A stretch of 64,000 bases of DNA. It comes from Algoriphagus faecimaris (GTDB taxonomy: Bacteria > Bacteroidota > Bacteroidia > Cytophagales > Cyclobacteriaceae). The notes beneath the pieces were generated by a model, which saw only the letters and a list, made by a program, of their open reading frames with translations, did no database searches and had not been told where the DNA came from. Made by a program: the position numbers and the translations under genes. Of this stretch, positions 44,871 through 55,222 are shown one piece after another. The number at the start of each line of letters is the position of its first letter. Positions within the stretch are counted from its first letter, which is position 1. Location of the stretch: NCBI RefSeq assembly GCF_900101705.1, contig NZ_FNAC01000011.1, positions 62,001 to 126,000 of the forward strand, in the 5' to 3' direction.

Positions 44871-45071
44871 TAATTCAAATATTAAAGCTAATTATTACAG
44901 TTTAATTAATGAAATCGATTGAATTTTACCTATTTGTTAATTAATAAAGAATTCAGAGGCCTGTTTTTATCAAATCTTCAAACTTTAAACCGTTAAGTAA
45001 TGATTTTTCAGAAAATGAGGCCAATTTTAATTTTTTTTTAATGAATAAGCTGAAAATTATTTATTCAATAA

Positions 45072-46106
45072 TTATTCAGTGGTCACATACCCCTCCCACT
45101 TCTCTAGCACTCCCTGAAAGTCCTCAGGCAGCTCCGAGTCAAAAAATAACTTCTCTGATGTTTTAGGGTGTATAAATCCCAAGGATTTAGCATGAAGGGC
45201 TTGTCTAGGCAACATTTGAAAGCAATTTTGAACAAAAGCTTTGTATTTTGAAAACTGAGTACCCTTTCTGATTTTATCTCCACCATACATGGCGTCATTG
45301 AATAGCGGATGTCCTAAGTATTTCATATGAGCCCTGATCTGATGGGTTCTCCCTGTTTCTAAATTGCACTGAATCAAACTGACATAGCGAAGTCGCTTGA
45401 TAACTTTCCAATGCGTCACCGCATGCTTCCCCTGATCTCCATCAGGGAAAACATCCATCACCTTACGATCTTTAGCACTTCGACCTATATGCCCTCTAAT
45501 GGTACCTTCATCGGCTTCCGGCTCACCCCAAATCAAAGCTAAATACGTTCGCTCAATGGTGTGATGAAAAAATTGTGCGGCTAGATGGGTTATGGTCTCC
45601 TCATTTTTGGCAATTACGAGAAGCCCTGAAGTATCCTTATCGATCCGATGCACTAGCCCGGGCCGGCCTACATTCCCTTTCATTTCAGGAAGATGCTCAA
45701 AATGGTAAACCAATCCATTGACCAAAGTTCCTGTCCAATTGCCATGAGCAGGATGTACCACCATCCCCGCAGGCTTATTGACAATCATCAAGTCACTATC
45801 TTCAAAGACGATATCGAGAGGAAGGTCTTCGGCCAAAACTTCAGTTTCCCTAGGAGGCATAGTCAGCATGACCTTGATTTCATCATTGGGCTTGACTTTG
45901 TAATTTGCCTTTATGGATTGGCCATTGACCAAAATTGTACCTGAGTCTATGGCTTGCTGCACCTTATTTCGGGAAGCATTTGCAATTTTCTCCGTGATAA
46001 ACTTATCGATGCGGGTAGCTGTCTGTCCTTTGTCTATGACTATTCGGTAATGCTCATAGAGCTCTACTTCTTCCTCATCAAAGTCTTCTTCGGCTTGCTT
46101 ATTCAT
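45072..46106 (-). CDS. RluD-family 23S rRNA pseudouridine synthase
   Basis: 344 residues: an acidic N-terminal stretch (QAEEDFDEEEVEL), an S4 domain (RIDKFITEKIANASRNKVQQ), and the RluA/RluD catalytic domain with HRIDKDTSGLLVIAK (nucleophilic Asp) and RTHQIRAHMKYLGHP. RluD makes the pseudouridines of helix 69 in 23S rRNA; RluC specificity is not excluded. The start lies 50 bases from the divergent PLP-enzyme gene. Confidence 0.93.
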   Translation of the reverse strand: MNKQAEEDFDEEEVELYEHYRIVIDKGQTATRIDKFITEKIANASRNKVQQAIDSGTILVNGQSIKANYKVKPNDEIKVMLTMPPRETEVLAEDLPLDIVFEDSDLMIVNKPAGMVVHPAHGNWTGTLVNGLVYHFEHLPEMKGNVGRPGLVHRIDKDTSGLLVIAKNEETITHLAAQFFHHTIERTYLALIWGEPEADEGTIRGHIGRSAKDRKVMDVFPDGDQGKHAVTHWKVIKRLRYVSLIQCNLETGRTHQIRAHMKYLGHPLFNDAMYGGDKIRKGTQFSKYKAFVQNCFQMLPRQALHAKSLGFIHPKTSEKLFFDSELPEDFQGVLEKWEGYVTTE

Positions 46107-46139
46107 TTGGCAAAAATAAGAGGATCTCCTTTAACTTTG
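46106..46139 (+). promoter_or_regulatory. Candidate promoter of the PLP-enzyme gene
   Basis: TTTG (46106-46109), 22 bases, TAACTTTG (46132-46139), then the ATG at 46157. The -33 box overlaps the rluD-family start region on the opposite strand. Confidence 0.5.
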
Positions 46140-46156
46140 CTAATATTCCAAAACTC

Positions 46157-47080
46157 ATGCTCTCTGCAAGCCCAAACATCAATCAGTCACTTGATCATCC
46201 CTTACTTGAAAAAATGGGAATTGACCTTGCTGTCAAAAGACTGGACCTCATTCACCCGGAAGTCTCCGGCAACAAATTTTTCAAGCTCAAATACAACCTT
46301 AAAAATGCACAAGATGATCAAACCCCTAAAATCCTCACCTTTGGAGGAGCATATTCCAACCATATTCAGGCTGTAGCGGCAGCTTGCAAGCTACTTCACA
46401 TTCCTTGTGTGGGAATCATCCGCGGGGAGGAGACACTTCCTTTGAATCCCACTTTGAGTGCTGCAAAATCAAATGGAATGCAGTTACATTACCTCAGCAG
46501 GTCAGCGTATAAGACAAAAGCTAAACCTGAATTTTTGGAAGACTTGAAGAACAAGTTTGGAGAATTCTCCTTGATCCCCGAAGGAGGTACCAATCAACTG
46601 GCAATAAAAGGAGCAAGTGAGATTTTAACAGAAGAGGACTACCAATTTGATTTTATCACAGTAGCTATGGGAACAGGGGGCACGATGGCAGGAATACTGG
46701 AGGCGTTGTCACCAAATCAAACTGCGATTGGTTTTTCTTCCTTGAAAGGAGACTTTATAAAAGATGAATTCCAATCGCTCATCAACCAACATCAAATTCA
46801 TCAGAAAGCTGAATTTATTATTGAAACCTCCTATCATTTTGGAGGCTATGCCAAATTTCAGCAAGCCCTAATAGAGTTTATCTGGTGGTTTTATGAGCAA
46901 TTTGGGATTAATCTAGACCCCATTTATACCGGAAAGCACTTTTATGGAATTTGGGATTTGATTAAAAAAGGATTTTTTCCTAATGGCACCAAGATTCTCA
47001 GTATTCATACGGGAGGATTGCAAGGGATCGAAGGCTTTACAGAGCGAACGGGAATCAAACTCCCGACTCCTTCAAAGTGA
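46157..47080 (+). CDS. PLP-dependent enzyme, ACC deaminase/D-cysteine desulfhydrase family
   Basis: 307 residues of fold-type II PLP enzymes. The cofactor Lys is K40 in SGNKFFKLKYN; substrate Ser/Asn are in TFGGAYSNHIQA, and the phosphate-binding glycine run is in AMGTGGTMAGI. The family includes ACC deaminase and D-cysteine desulfhydrase; the substrate cannot be told from the sequence. Its 3' end overlaps that of the AlbA_2 gene on the other strand by 26 bases. Confidence 0.85.
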   Translation: MLSASPNINQSLDHPLLEKMGIDLAVKRLDLIHPEVSGNKFFKLKYNLKNAQDDQTPKILTFGGAYSNHIQAVAAACKLLHIPCVGIIRGEETLPLNPTLSAAKSNGMQLHYLSRSAYKTKAKPEFLEDLKNKFGEFSLIPEGGTNQLAIKGASEILTEEDYQFDFITVAMGTGGTMAGILEALSPNQTAIGFSSLKGDFIKDEFQSLINQHQIHQKAEFIIETSYHFGGYAKFQQALIEFIWWFYEQFGINLDPIYTGKHFYGIWDLIKKGFFPNGTKILSIHTGGLQGIEGFTERTGIKLPTPSK

Positions 47081-47699
47081 AATAATCCTCTGACTCCTGA
47101 GGGTGAATTTGCAGTACATTGGCCAAGACCAGTCTAACCAATGTTTTACTCGCTAAAAAATATGGGAGCTTAGCAAGCTTTGCGTACTCCTTAAGAGTGA
47201 TTTTTCCTAATCCTTCCAAGGACTTCATTAAGACTTCTTCTTTCTTCCCGTAGGTGAATACCATGTCCTTGGGATTTTTACCTCTCCTCAGCACCTCCCA
47301 CACTTCCCTGCTCGCTTGTACACTTCGGTCGGCTACTCGGACAAAGGCTTGATTTCGTTGTTTCTCCTTCAAATAGTGAGGCCTATTATTGCTCAGAGGA
47401 ATGGAAAAAATAGCGACTCCTTTTTTTTCCGTCAGCTTTACCGACTCGACTTCATAGTCCAAAGGAGGGAAAATCAATTCACGGATAGCCTTTTCTAATA
47501 CAAAAATTTCTTCTTCTATAAATCGCTGACCACTGACAGTGCCATCATCATCCACTCCTACCAATAAAACACCACCGGCAGTATTGGCCAAAGCCACAAG
47601 CTCCCGGACTACCTTTTCGGGAAAAGCAATCTTCTTCTTGAATTCCAATTTAAGCCCTTCACCTTTTGCAGCTAGAGCCTTTACTTCCTGCAGCGTCAT
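47055..47699 (-). CDS. AlbA_2 (Schlafen-type) putative DNA-binding protein
   Basis: 214 residues: N-terminal AlbA_2 domain (EGLKLEFKKKIAFPEKVVREL, ANTAGGVLLVGVDDDGTVSG), then FVRVADRSVQASREVWEVLR and a C-terminal winged-helix-like part (ITLKEYAKLAKLPYFLASKT). Such proteins are often annotated as ATP-binding or transcriptional regulators. The partner and function are unknown. It lies 6 bases after uvrB on the same strand, so it may be part of the uvrB transcript. Confidence 0.8.
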   Translation of the reverse strand: MTLQEVKALAAKGEGLKLEFKKKIAFPEKVVRELVALANTAGGVLLVGVDDDGTVSGQRFIEEEIFVLEKAIRELIFPPLDYEVESVKLTEKKGVAIFSIPLSNNRPHYLKEKQRNQAFVRVADRSVQASREVWEVLRRGKNPKDMVFTYGKKEEVLMKSLEGLGKITLKEYAKLAKLPYFLASKTLVRLVLANVLQIHPQESEDYFTLKESGV

Positions 47700-47705
47700 G
47701 TTTGG

Positions 47706-49748
47706 TTAGTTTCCTGGCCCTCTTTGCAATTCTTCCAATCTTGCTTTTTGTGCCATCCATTCGTCTCTTAAACGAGCCGCATCCATAAAGTTCAATTCCT
47801 TTGCCGCTTTCTCCATTTGCTTTTGAGTTTGAGCGATCAGCTTTTCCAATTTCTCTTTGCTAAGGTATTGGACCACAGGATCTGCGGCTACTGCAGTGTC
47901 TCCCGGCATCGGCTCTGCATAGACTTTAGCATTTTTCTTCGAATCGGCCACTTTCGTTTGTCCCATGATTTTATCGCGGGATTTGATGACCGTAGTCGGA
48001 GTGATTCCATGCTCTTCATTATAAGCTATCTGCAGCGCCCTTCTTCGTTTGGTTTCATCTATGGCCATCTGCATAGAATCGGTGATTTTGTCAGCATACA
48101 TAATCACTCTTCCCTCGGAGTTTCGAGCGGCACGACCTATGGTCTGTACCAGACTGCGCTCATTTCTTAAGAATCCCTCTTTATCTGCATCCAGAATAGC
48201 CACCAAGGAAACCTCGGGAAGATCCAAACCCTCTCGAAGCAAGTTCACCCCCACCAATACATCAAAGACTCCTAATCGCAGTTCCCGGAGAATTTCCACT
48301 CGATCCAAAGTCTTCACCTCTGAGTGAATGTAGCGGGATTTGACACCTGCTCGTTCTAGGTATTTCTGAAGTTCTTCTGCCATTCGCTTCGTCAGGGTAG
48401 TCACCAGGACACGGGCATCCGTCTGAATCGTCTGATCGATTTCTTCAAGTAAATCATCAATCTGATTTTGACTAGGACGGACTTCGATAGTAGGATCCAA
48501 GAGCCCTGTGGGACGGATAATCTGCTCCACGACGACTCCTTCTGTCTTACCCAATTCATAATCCGCCGGAGTGGCCGATACATAAATCACTTGATTGGTC
48601 AAATCCTCAAACTCATCAAATTTAAGCGGACGATTGTCCAAAGCGGATGGAAGCCGAAAGCCAAAGTCGACCAAGTTCACCTTGCGAGACCGATCTCCGC
48701 CCCACATGGCACGTACCTGAGGCACGGTTACGTGGCTTTCGTCGATCACCATCAGGTAATCATCCGGAAAATAATCCAACAAACAGAAAGGCCGCATTCC
48801 TGGCTCTCTTCTGTCAAAATATCGAGAATAATTCTCTACACCTGAGCAATAGCCTAATTCACGAATCATTTCCAGATCAAACTCAGTGCGTTCTTGAAGT
48901 CGCTTGGCTTCCATAAATTTCCCTTCTTTCTCAAAAAAATTAACCTGAGCCACCATATCATCTTGAATCTCCTTAATGGCCTTATCCAAAGTATCTCGAC
49001 CAGTGACAAACAAATTGGCTGGGAAAATAGAAATGATCTTCTCATCATTTAGCTTTTTTCCGGTAGCAGGGTCTATTCGCTGAATCGCTTCGATTTCATC
49101 CCCCCAAAAGAAAATTCTGTACCCCCAATCTGCATACGCAACAAATATATCTACTGTATCTCCTTTCACTCTAAAAGTACCATGAGTCAAATCCTGATGG
49201 GTTCGTGAATACAAAATATCCACTAATTTAAAAAGCAATTGATTACGGGGAATTCTATCTCCCTCCTGAAGTCGGATGACATTTTTGGCAAACTCTTCCG
49301 GATTTCCGATACCATAAATGCAGGATACAGATGCTACCACAATAACATCTCTCCTCCCCGTCAAGAGGGCTGATGTCGCACTGAGCCTCAGCTTCTCGAT
49401 TTCTTCATTGATGGACAAGTCCTTTTCGATGTAGGTTCCCGAACTGGGAATAAAAGCCTCCGGCTGGTAATAGTCATAGTAGGATATAAAATACTCCACA
49501 GCGTTGTCGGGGAAAAACTGCTTAAACTCTCCATACAGCTGTGCAGCCAGTGTTTTATTGTGACTGAGTACCAAAGTGGGTTTTTGGACTTCTTGAATCA
49601 CATTAGCCACGGTAAAGGTTTTACCCGAGCCGGTTACCCCAAGCAAGACTTGCCCATCATCTCCATTGCGAATGCCCGCAGACAATTGGCGTATCGCTCC
49701 CGGCTGATCTCCTGTAGGTTGATAATCTGATGTTAGTTTAAATTCCAT
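47706..49748 (-). CDS. uvrB: Excinuclease ABC subunit B
   Basis: 680 residues from ATG 49748 ([19 protein letters not shown]); a start 13 codons farther up lacks support. P-loop [14 protein letters not shown], beta-hairpin [20 protein letters not shown], helicase motifs [18 protein letters not shown] and [19 protein letters not shown], and a C-terminal UVR motif [17 protein letters not shown]. UvrB is the damage-verification helicase of nucleotide excision repair. Typical length. Confidence 0.97.
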   Translation of the reverse strand: MEFKLTSDYQPTGDQPGAIRQLSAGIRNGDDGQVLLGVTGSGKTFTVANVIQEVQKPTLVLSHNKTLAAQLYGEFKQFFPDNAVEYFISYYDYYQPEAFIPSSGTYIEKDLSINEEIEKLRLSATSALLTGRRDVIVVASVSCIYGIGNPEEFAKNVIRLQEGDRIPRNQLLFKLVDILYSRTHQDLTHGTFRVKGDTVDIFVAYADWGYRIFFWGDEIEAIQRIDPATGKKLNDEKIISIFPANLFVTGRDTLDKAIKEIQDDMVAQVNFFEKEGKFMEAKRLQERTEFDLEMIRELGYCSGVENYSRYFDRREPGMRPFCLLDYFPDDYLMVIDESHVTVPQVRAMWGGDRSRKVNLVDFGFRLPSALDNRPLKFDEFEDLTNQVIYVSATPADYELGKTEGVVVEQIIRPTGLLDPTIEVRPSQNQIDDLLEEIDQTIQTDARVLVTTLTKRMAEELQKYLERAGVKSRYIHSEVKTLDRVEILRELRLGVFDVLVGVNLLREGLDLPEVSLVAILDADKEGFLRNERSLVQTIGRAARNSEGRVIMYADKITDSMQMAIDETKRRRALQIAYNEEHGITPTTVIKSRDKIMGQTKVADSKKNAKVYAEPMPGDTAVAADPVVQYLSKEKLEKLIAQTQKQMEKAAKELNFMDAARLRDEWMAQKARLEELQRGPGN

Positions 49749-49815
49749 GATTGAGTCTCCAAGTAGTCCAACACCAAAACGGGGCACAATAGTTTTTAAA
49801 ATCCAAAATCAAAGG

Positions 49816-51003
49816 CTAAACCGTCGGTTTATACTTTCCTATGTTATAATACAGGTAATTGGTTCTGAGAATAATCACCAGCATCATTGGGATCAAACTC
49901 GGATGAAAGGACTGCCAGCCCAATATCCAAAATACCACAGCAGCATCTGCCATGACCAGGGCGAAAAGCAAATAGGGTCGCACCCATTTTTTAAGATTTT
50001 TTGCCAAAAGTGCTCCTGCCAAAAACAGGTGTCCCGGAAATGCCCAAAGGATATTCCAGTTCCACTTCGTCGCACTATGCTCAGTAGCAAACCAAAGCAG
50101 AGAGACTACTATTCCCAATAAGCCTAAAAACGCAAATAAACCCACATCAAACCCAATAAAGAGCCTTTTCTTTTTAAAGCCTATCCAGGTAATGAAGGTG
50201 AATACAATGGCTAGCAACCAAAATATCCAATACGGATTGACAGCAGGAAGTTTTTCATTGGGATTGGGAAACTCCAAAATCACATTTGACTCTTTGACCA
50301 AAGGGCGGGTAGGACCATCTCCTTCAATGCTCGCTCGGGCAAATGCCTGCTCCATGTAGTCTGGCAAAAACTGCTCCTCCTGTGCACTCGCATCTCGGTC
50401 GATCACCGCGCCTAGCGCCAAATCAATACCGAGATCTGCCCAAGGAATTCTTAGGACATATTCATCAATCAGATTGCGAAAGGTCCGATCTCTAGTTTCT
50501 ACTTCCTGATCATTCCAAACCAACTTATCCCCCAACACCAAATCCATGGCATCCCGGATCCGTGTGGCGCAATTGTCAAAGAAAAAATCGTAGCGGTAGT
50601 TTCTCCGCTCAGGGAGGTAATTGACCTGAAGAAACTCCACCATGTGCTGCTGCTGATCATAAGAGAGGTCGAGTACTTGCTCCCTTACCCCGCGACGCTC
50701 CCTGTTGTAGGTGGAGATAAAATCCCCGTAGGTAGAGACCGAAAGCATGTAATCGAGTTTTCCAGCGGCAAATTTTCCGTAGAAATTGGGCGTATTGAAG
50801 TTGAAGGTGCCGTAGTTGAAAACATAATCGGTGCCCTCAGCACGATTGAGCACCCGGATGGCGCTATGCCCAAAAGCCATATAAAGGTCCTCTCCCGGAT
50901 CGCAAGTCAGTAAACTGATGCGGTAGATCTGAGCCTGAGCACTTGTCAAACCCATGAATATCAAGGAAATAATCCAAAACGAAATTTTGTTTTTCAAACT
51001 CAT
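49816..51003 (-). CDS. DUF4105/Lnb-type membrane protein
   Basis: 395 residues: a signal peptide ending AQAQ, a periplasmic DUF4105 domain (about 25-270) with a conserved His in AFGHSAIRV and a Cys in FFFDNCATRIRDAMD, and five C-terminal membrane helices. This is the architecture of the Bacteroidota protein family named Lnb, linked to lipoprotein N-acylation; the His/Cys pair is consistent with an acyltransferase or peptidase-like site. I recall that link, but cannot verify it here. Confidence 0.75.
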   Translation of the reverse strand: MSLKNKISFWIISLIFMGLTSAQAQIYRISLLTCDPGEDLYMAFGHSAIRVLNRAEGTDYVFNYGTFNFNTPNFYGKFAAGKLDYMLSVSTYGDFISTYNRERRGVREQVLDLSYDQQQHMVEFLQVNYLPERRNYRYDFFFDNCATRIRDAMDLVLGDKLVWNDQEVETRDRTFRNLIDEYVLRIPWADLGIDLALGAVIDRDASAQEEQFLPDYMEQAFARASIEGDGPTRPLVKESNVILEFPNPNEKLPAVNPYWIFWLLAIVFTFITWIGFKKKRLFIGFDVGLFAFLGLLGIVVSLLWFATEHSATKWNWNILWAFPGHLFLAGALLAKNLKKWVRPYLLFALVMADAAVVFWILGWQSFHPSLIPMMLVIILRTNYLYYNIGKYKPTV

Positions 51004-51042
51004 TTTACTAACTTAATTGTCCTTTTTTAAACTGTCAAAACG

Positions 51043-53343
51043 ATGAAAGATCGAGACAAATTGTTTGACTACTTAGCACTTTTTGAGAGCCGAATATACA
51101 GGATATTGTCGGCAATAGGATTATTTTGCCTTCTGACAAGCTATGTATTCTCTCAAGAAATAGGAGCCTACAGAACGGTTGGAAGCGGAGATTTCCAAAA
51201 TCTTACAATATGGGAGGTTTTCGATGGTTTCATTTGGAATGCTGCAGCTAACTCACCAAATCAGACCAATGACATTTACATCGATCAAACGCATACACTG
51301 AGCCTTAGTCAAAATGAAGCTGTCAAAAGTGTATTTATCAATGCTGAGGCTGGAGCTGGGCAGAAATTGAATTTGAATGGATTTAACCTTGATATTTACG
51401 GTACTCTGCAGGCTTTTAACGGCGCAGCTCCAGGCACTCCCATAGGAGCTTGGAATAGTCAAAACTGGATAGGAAACTCAACCACAAGTACGCTGACTTT
51501 TAGAGGAAATTCCAGAACAATTATTCCATTAGACGCATGGAGCGGATTCAGTACAAATAGTCGGTATGCTGTAATTTTTGACCCCGGCCCAGGAGTAGAG
51601 CTTAGAATCCAAGAGGCATTCAAAGCATTGAGTTTTACGATACGGTCAGGCACTGTCATCCAAGAGCTCGACACCAGCGTCATTCCTAACAATTGTCCTA
51701 CACTTTCTTTCAACACAGAAACAACGGTCTACGGACCAGGACCATTTGGTGAGTTGATAATTGAAGATGGAGCCACCTTTATCACAAATTGCAATGATGA
51801 CATTAGCTTCCGGTCAGGCACCGTTAGTTCTAACTCTTTTGACCTTCGACAAGGAGGTACGCTGATTTTAGAAGGAGAAAACCCTTTAATTGAAGCAGCT
51901 TCGATTCAATTAAACGGCACCGTAATTCACCGGAGCGGAAGCTCAACGAAAAATTTTCTTTCTAAAAGCTTTACCGATGCCGCCACTCCTCAATCCATCA
52001 GAAACCTGATTTTAGAAGGTAATGAAGACTTAATACTCCCTAGTAATTTAATTATCTCGGGAAACTTAATCCAATCCGGTACTGGAGAATTTCTTTCTGA
52101 ATTTTCTCATTTACAATTCTTGGGAGCTACAGATCAACTGGTCCAAAACTTTTCCCTCGAAACTCGAGACCTTACCTTAAATAAAATGGCAGGAGAACTT
52201 ATAGTCGATGAAGATTTGAGAATCCTTCAAAATCTAAATTTGATTGAGGGAAGTTTAAATCTGGCGGGCAATGAGCTTCATGTCAATCTTGATGGAAGTG
52301 GAGAAATCAATTACCTGGGAGGAAGCTGGAAAAATATTTCTCTTTTTACCTATCACAATACTCCTACCGTTCTGGACGCTATCAATGGGACCTTTCCCTT
52401 TGAGGACACCCAAAATGAGGGAATCAGAAAAGTACAGCTCCTAGGTGCTTCTTCAGGGGGTGATTTAAGTATACAATTTTCAGAATTTAAAGGTGCTGAC
52501 CTCAATGCTGGATTTGATGATTCGGACGGAACCACGATTTTATATAGACTGTATTCCTATTTTGAGTTTTCTGGTTTGAACCCTAGTAGCAACTCCGTAG
52601 AATTAAGAATTTCTGCCGATAAATTGATCGTAGATGATGAGGAAGACCTTCGTATTGTGGGTACTGGCTATGCTGCTCCGGGAACTCATCTTATCGGGTT
52701 AGACCCGACTGTACTCTGGGCACGAAGAGCTTTGACCTTTGATGAATTAGCAGGGGTAAATTTTACAGTAGGTAGTTTCAGAACACTCACCATCTTACCG
52801 ATTAACTGGCTAAGCCTTGAGGTAAAAAACAAAGATCAAGGAGCCTTGCTGCAGTGGCAAGTAGCAGAAGATCATCCCGATGGGCACTACAGCATTTTCC
52901 GATCCTCCTCCGCCAACTTGAATACTGAAAAACAAATCGGAGAACTTCGTGCAAGTTCAGACGAAGGCAGAAAGGACTATGAATTTTATGATTCATTGGT
53001 CAATCCTTCGCTAGATTATTATTACAGAATCAAGTACACGGAACCAGAAAAAGAAGAAAACTGGAGCAAATTGCTTCGATTAGCAGCTTCCTCCACTTCT
53101 TCTAGAGTCGAAGTCTATCCCAACCCGTATACACAAGGTGAAATTTTTCTTTCGATACCTGCAAATTGGAATATTGAAAATATTCAGGTGGAAATCCACA
53201 AGCTCAAAGGAACCCAAATTTTCAAAGGTTACTTTGATGAGATTCTGGTGACAGAAAAACTAAAGAAACTGAGTCCAGGGATTTATCTTATACGAATTAC
53301 ACATTGGGACCAAAGTGAGGTAATCCGATGGGTTCGCCATTAA
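51043..53343 (+). CDS. T9SS sorting-domain protein, distant sixth member
   Basis: 766 residues. Signal peptide with long N-region, cut near YVFSQ, about residue 38. The start of the mature part has the pattern GAYRTVGSGDFQNLTIWEVF seen in surface adhesins; a long beta-solenoid follows. The shared-type C-terminal module is more divergent: LTILPINWLSLEV, GHYSIFRSSSAN, YYYRIKYTEPE and VEVYPNPYTQGE. It lies 11 kb from the five tandem paralogues, with housekeeping genes between. Confidence 0.75.
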   Translation: MKDRDKLFDYLALFESRIYRILSAIGLFCLLTSYVFSQEIGAYRTVGSGDFQNLTIWEVFDGFIWNAAANSPNQTNDIYIDQTHTLSLSQNEAVKSVFINAEAGAGQKLNLNGFNLDIYGTLQAFNGAAPGTPIGAWNSQNWIGNSTTSTLTFRGNSRTIIPLDAWSGFSTNSRYAVIFDPGPGVELRIQEAFKALSFTIRSGTVIQELDTSVIPNNCPTLSFNTETTVYGPGPFGELIIEDGATFITNCNDDISFRSGTVSSNSFDLRQGGTLILEGENPLIEAASIQLNGTVIHRSGSSTKNFLSKSFTDAATPQSIRNLILEGNEDLILPSNLIISGNLIQSGTGEFLSEFSHLQFLGATDQLVQNFSLETRDLTLNKMAGELIVDEDLRILQNLNLIEGSLNLAGNELHVNLDGSGEINYLGGSWKNISLFTYHNTPTVLDAINGTFPFEDTQNEGIRKVQLLGASSGGDLSIQFSEFKGADLNAGFDDSDGTTILYRLYSYFEFSGLNPSSNSVELRISADKLIVDDEEDLRIVGTGYAAPGTHLIGLDPTVLWARRALTFDELAGVNFTVGSFRTLTILPINWLSLEVKNKDQGALLQWQVAEDHPDGHYSIFRSSSANLNTEKQIGELRASSDEGRKDYEFYDSLVNPSLDYYYRIKYTEPEKEENWSKLLRLAASSTSSRVEVYPNPYTQGEIFLSIPANWNIENIQVEIHKLKGTQIFKGYFDEILVTEKLKKLSPGIYLIRITHWDQSEVIRWVRH

Positions 53344-53427
53344 TCACAGAGATTTGTAAAATCATCAAAGGCTTTCGAAGCAATCCTCCAAATTTTTTAT
53401 CTTGGAAGCTAAACCCAATCTCAGCCT

Positions 53428-54741
53428 ATGACCTTATTGCTTGTTTTGCTCAGCATCGCCCTATTGGTAGTGCTGATCGTATGGGCCAAACTCAATCCTT
53501 TTTTGGCCTTTCTGATCTCCTCCATTACTGCCGGTTTTCTACTGGGATTGCCTCCGGATCAGATAGCCGGCTCAGTCCAAAAAGGGATGGGCGATCTTTT
53601 GGGGGATTTAGTGATTGTCATTGTGATGGGTGCCATGCTGGGAAAACTAGTCGCAGAGAGCGGCGCCGCTCAGCGAATTGCCGGCTTTCTGATGAAAATT
53701 TTTGGAGAAAAACGCATTACCTGGGCGATGGCACTTACTGGATTGATTGTAGGGATTCCCCTCTTTTATAATGTAGGCTTTGTACTACTCGTACCACTGG
53801 CTTTCACGGTTGCCTATCAATACCGCATTTCCGCCGTTTACGTGGGGATTCCCCTTTTGGCAGCATTGTCAGTGACACATGGATTTTTACCCCCTCACCC
53901 TTCACCCGCAGCTTTGGTAGCCCAGTTTGGCGCCAATATGGGATTGACTCTCTTCTATGGCTTCATCGTTACTATTCCTACCGTGATCATTGCCGGGCCG
54001 TTATTTGCCAAATTATTAAAAAATGTAAAGGCAGAACCCCTAAAAACTTTCCAAGCCGAAATCAAGCCCGAAGACCAATTACCTGGGATCGGAAATAGTC
54101 TTTTTACAGCTTTGCTGCCGGTTTTCTTGTTGGTAGGGACGACTGCCCTAAGTCTCCAAGCGGGAGAAAACCTCACCTTTGGGCCCCTGATCAAATTCAT
54201 CTCCAATCCTGGTGTAGTGATGATTGTCTCGGTACTTTATGCCACCTTTTCTCTGGGGCTTCTGCGTGGTTTTAAAATGAAAGGATTGATGGATCGCTAC
54301 ACCGATGCGACCAAGGATATCGCAATGATCCTCTTGATCGTAGCCGGTGCAGGTGCGCTGAAGCAAATATTTACGGATACTGGAGTCAGTCAGACTATCG
54401 CAGAAGGATTAAAGAGCTGGGATGTACATCCCCTTGTGCTCGCCTGGACGATTACGGCAATCATCCGAGTATGTGTCGGATCGGCCACTGTAGCGGGCCT
54501 GACCACGGCAGGCATCATCGCCCCACTTGTGACTACCATGAATGTAGACCCGAATCTACTGGTTTTGGCTATTGGCGCAGGCAGCTTGATGTTTTCCCAT
54601 TTTAATGATGCTGGTTTTTGGATGTACAAGGAGTTTTTCAATGTCAGCATCAAAGACACCATCAAGACCTGGTCAGTCATGGAGACATTAGTTGCTGTGG
54701 TGGGCTTGCTGGGCGTATTAATCTTAGATATCTTTATTTAA
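53428..54741 (+). CDS. GntP-family permease
   Basis: 437 residues with 12-14 membrane segments and family stretches such as GFLPPHPSPAALVAQFGAN and FSHFNDAGFWMYKEFFNVS. GntP permeases take up gluconate and related acids; in Bacteroidota members often sit with RidA and amino-acid racemase genes, so a D-amino acid or hydroxy acid is also possible. The RidA-like gene starts 5 bases downstream. Confidence 0.85.
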   Translation: MTLLLVLLSIALLVVLIVWAKLNPFLAFLISSITAGFLLGLPPDQIAGSVQKGMGDLLGDLVIVIVMGAMLGKLVAESGAAQRIAGFLMKIFGEKRITWAMALTGLIVGIPLFYNVGFVLLVPLAFTVAYQYRISAVYVGIPLLAALSVTHGFLPPHPSPAALVAQFGANMGLTLFYGFIVTIPTVIIAGPLFAKLLKNVKAEPLKTFQAEIKPEDQLPGIGNSLFTALLPVFLLVGTTALSLQAGENLTFGPLIKFISNPGVVMIVSVLYATFSLGLLRGFKMKGLMDRYTDATKDIAMILLIVAGAGALKQIFTDTGVSQTIAEGLKSWDVHPLVLAWTITAIIRVCVGSATVAGLTTAGIIAPLVTTMNVDPNLLVLAIGAGSLMFSHFNDAGFWMYKEFFNVSIKDTIKTWSVMETLVAVVGLLGVLILDIFI

Positions 54742-54746
54742 AAAAA

Positions 54747-55220
54747 ATGACAATGGAATCAGCAGAAAATAATTTCGAAAAATTGGGTCTCAGCTTACCA
54801 CCTGCACCTAAACCTCTTGGTGTATACAAGCCTTGCTTAATTGATGGAAAATACCTCTACCTCTCTGGGCACGGTACGGTAAAAGATGACGGTACTCTTA
54901 TTGTAGGACGGATTGGGGTAGATTTAGATATGGAGGCAGGTAAATTAGCCGCTAGGCAGGTAGGACTTGCCATGCTCTCCACCATCAAAAAAAATCTTGG
55001 CTCACTCAATCGAGTCAAGCGCGTCATCAAGGTATTGGGGATGGTCAACTGTACCGAAGATTTCGAAAGGCATCCCTATATCATCAATGGATGTAGCGAG
55101 TTATTTGCGGCAGTTTGGGGAGAAGAAAACGGCATAGGTGTACGCTCAGCGGTAGGCATGGGATCTTTGCCAGACAATATCCCGGTAGAGGTTGAAGCCA
55201 TGTTTGAGCTACAGGAGTGA
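54747..55220 (+). CDS. RidA/YjgF-family protein
   Basis: 157 residues starting at the ATG at 54747. It has the trimeric YjgF fold, with the key Arg in GVRSAVGMGSLP (about residue 133) aligned to the enamine/imine-deaminating Arg of RidA. RidA proteins hydrolyse reactive 2-aminoacrylate. Operon partner of the upstream permease; convergent with the transglycosylase gene, two bases apart. Confidence 0.88.
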   Translation: MTMESAENNFEKLGLSLPPAPKPLGVYKPCLIDGKYLYLSGHGTVKDDGTLIVGRIGVDLDMEAGKLAARQVGLAMLSTIKKNLGSLNRVKRVIKVLGMVNCTEDFERHPYIINGCSELFAAVWGEENGIGVRSAVGMGSLPDNIPVEVEAMFELQE

Positions 55221-55222
55221 GC

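Noticed and set aside
46111..46118. TATTTTTG on the minus strand as promoter of the rluD-family gene
   Set aside because: It lies 4 bases from the ATG, so the start site would fall inside the gene.
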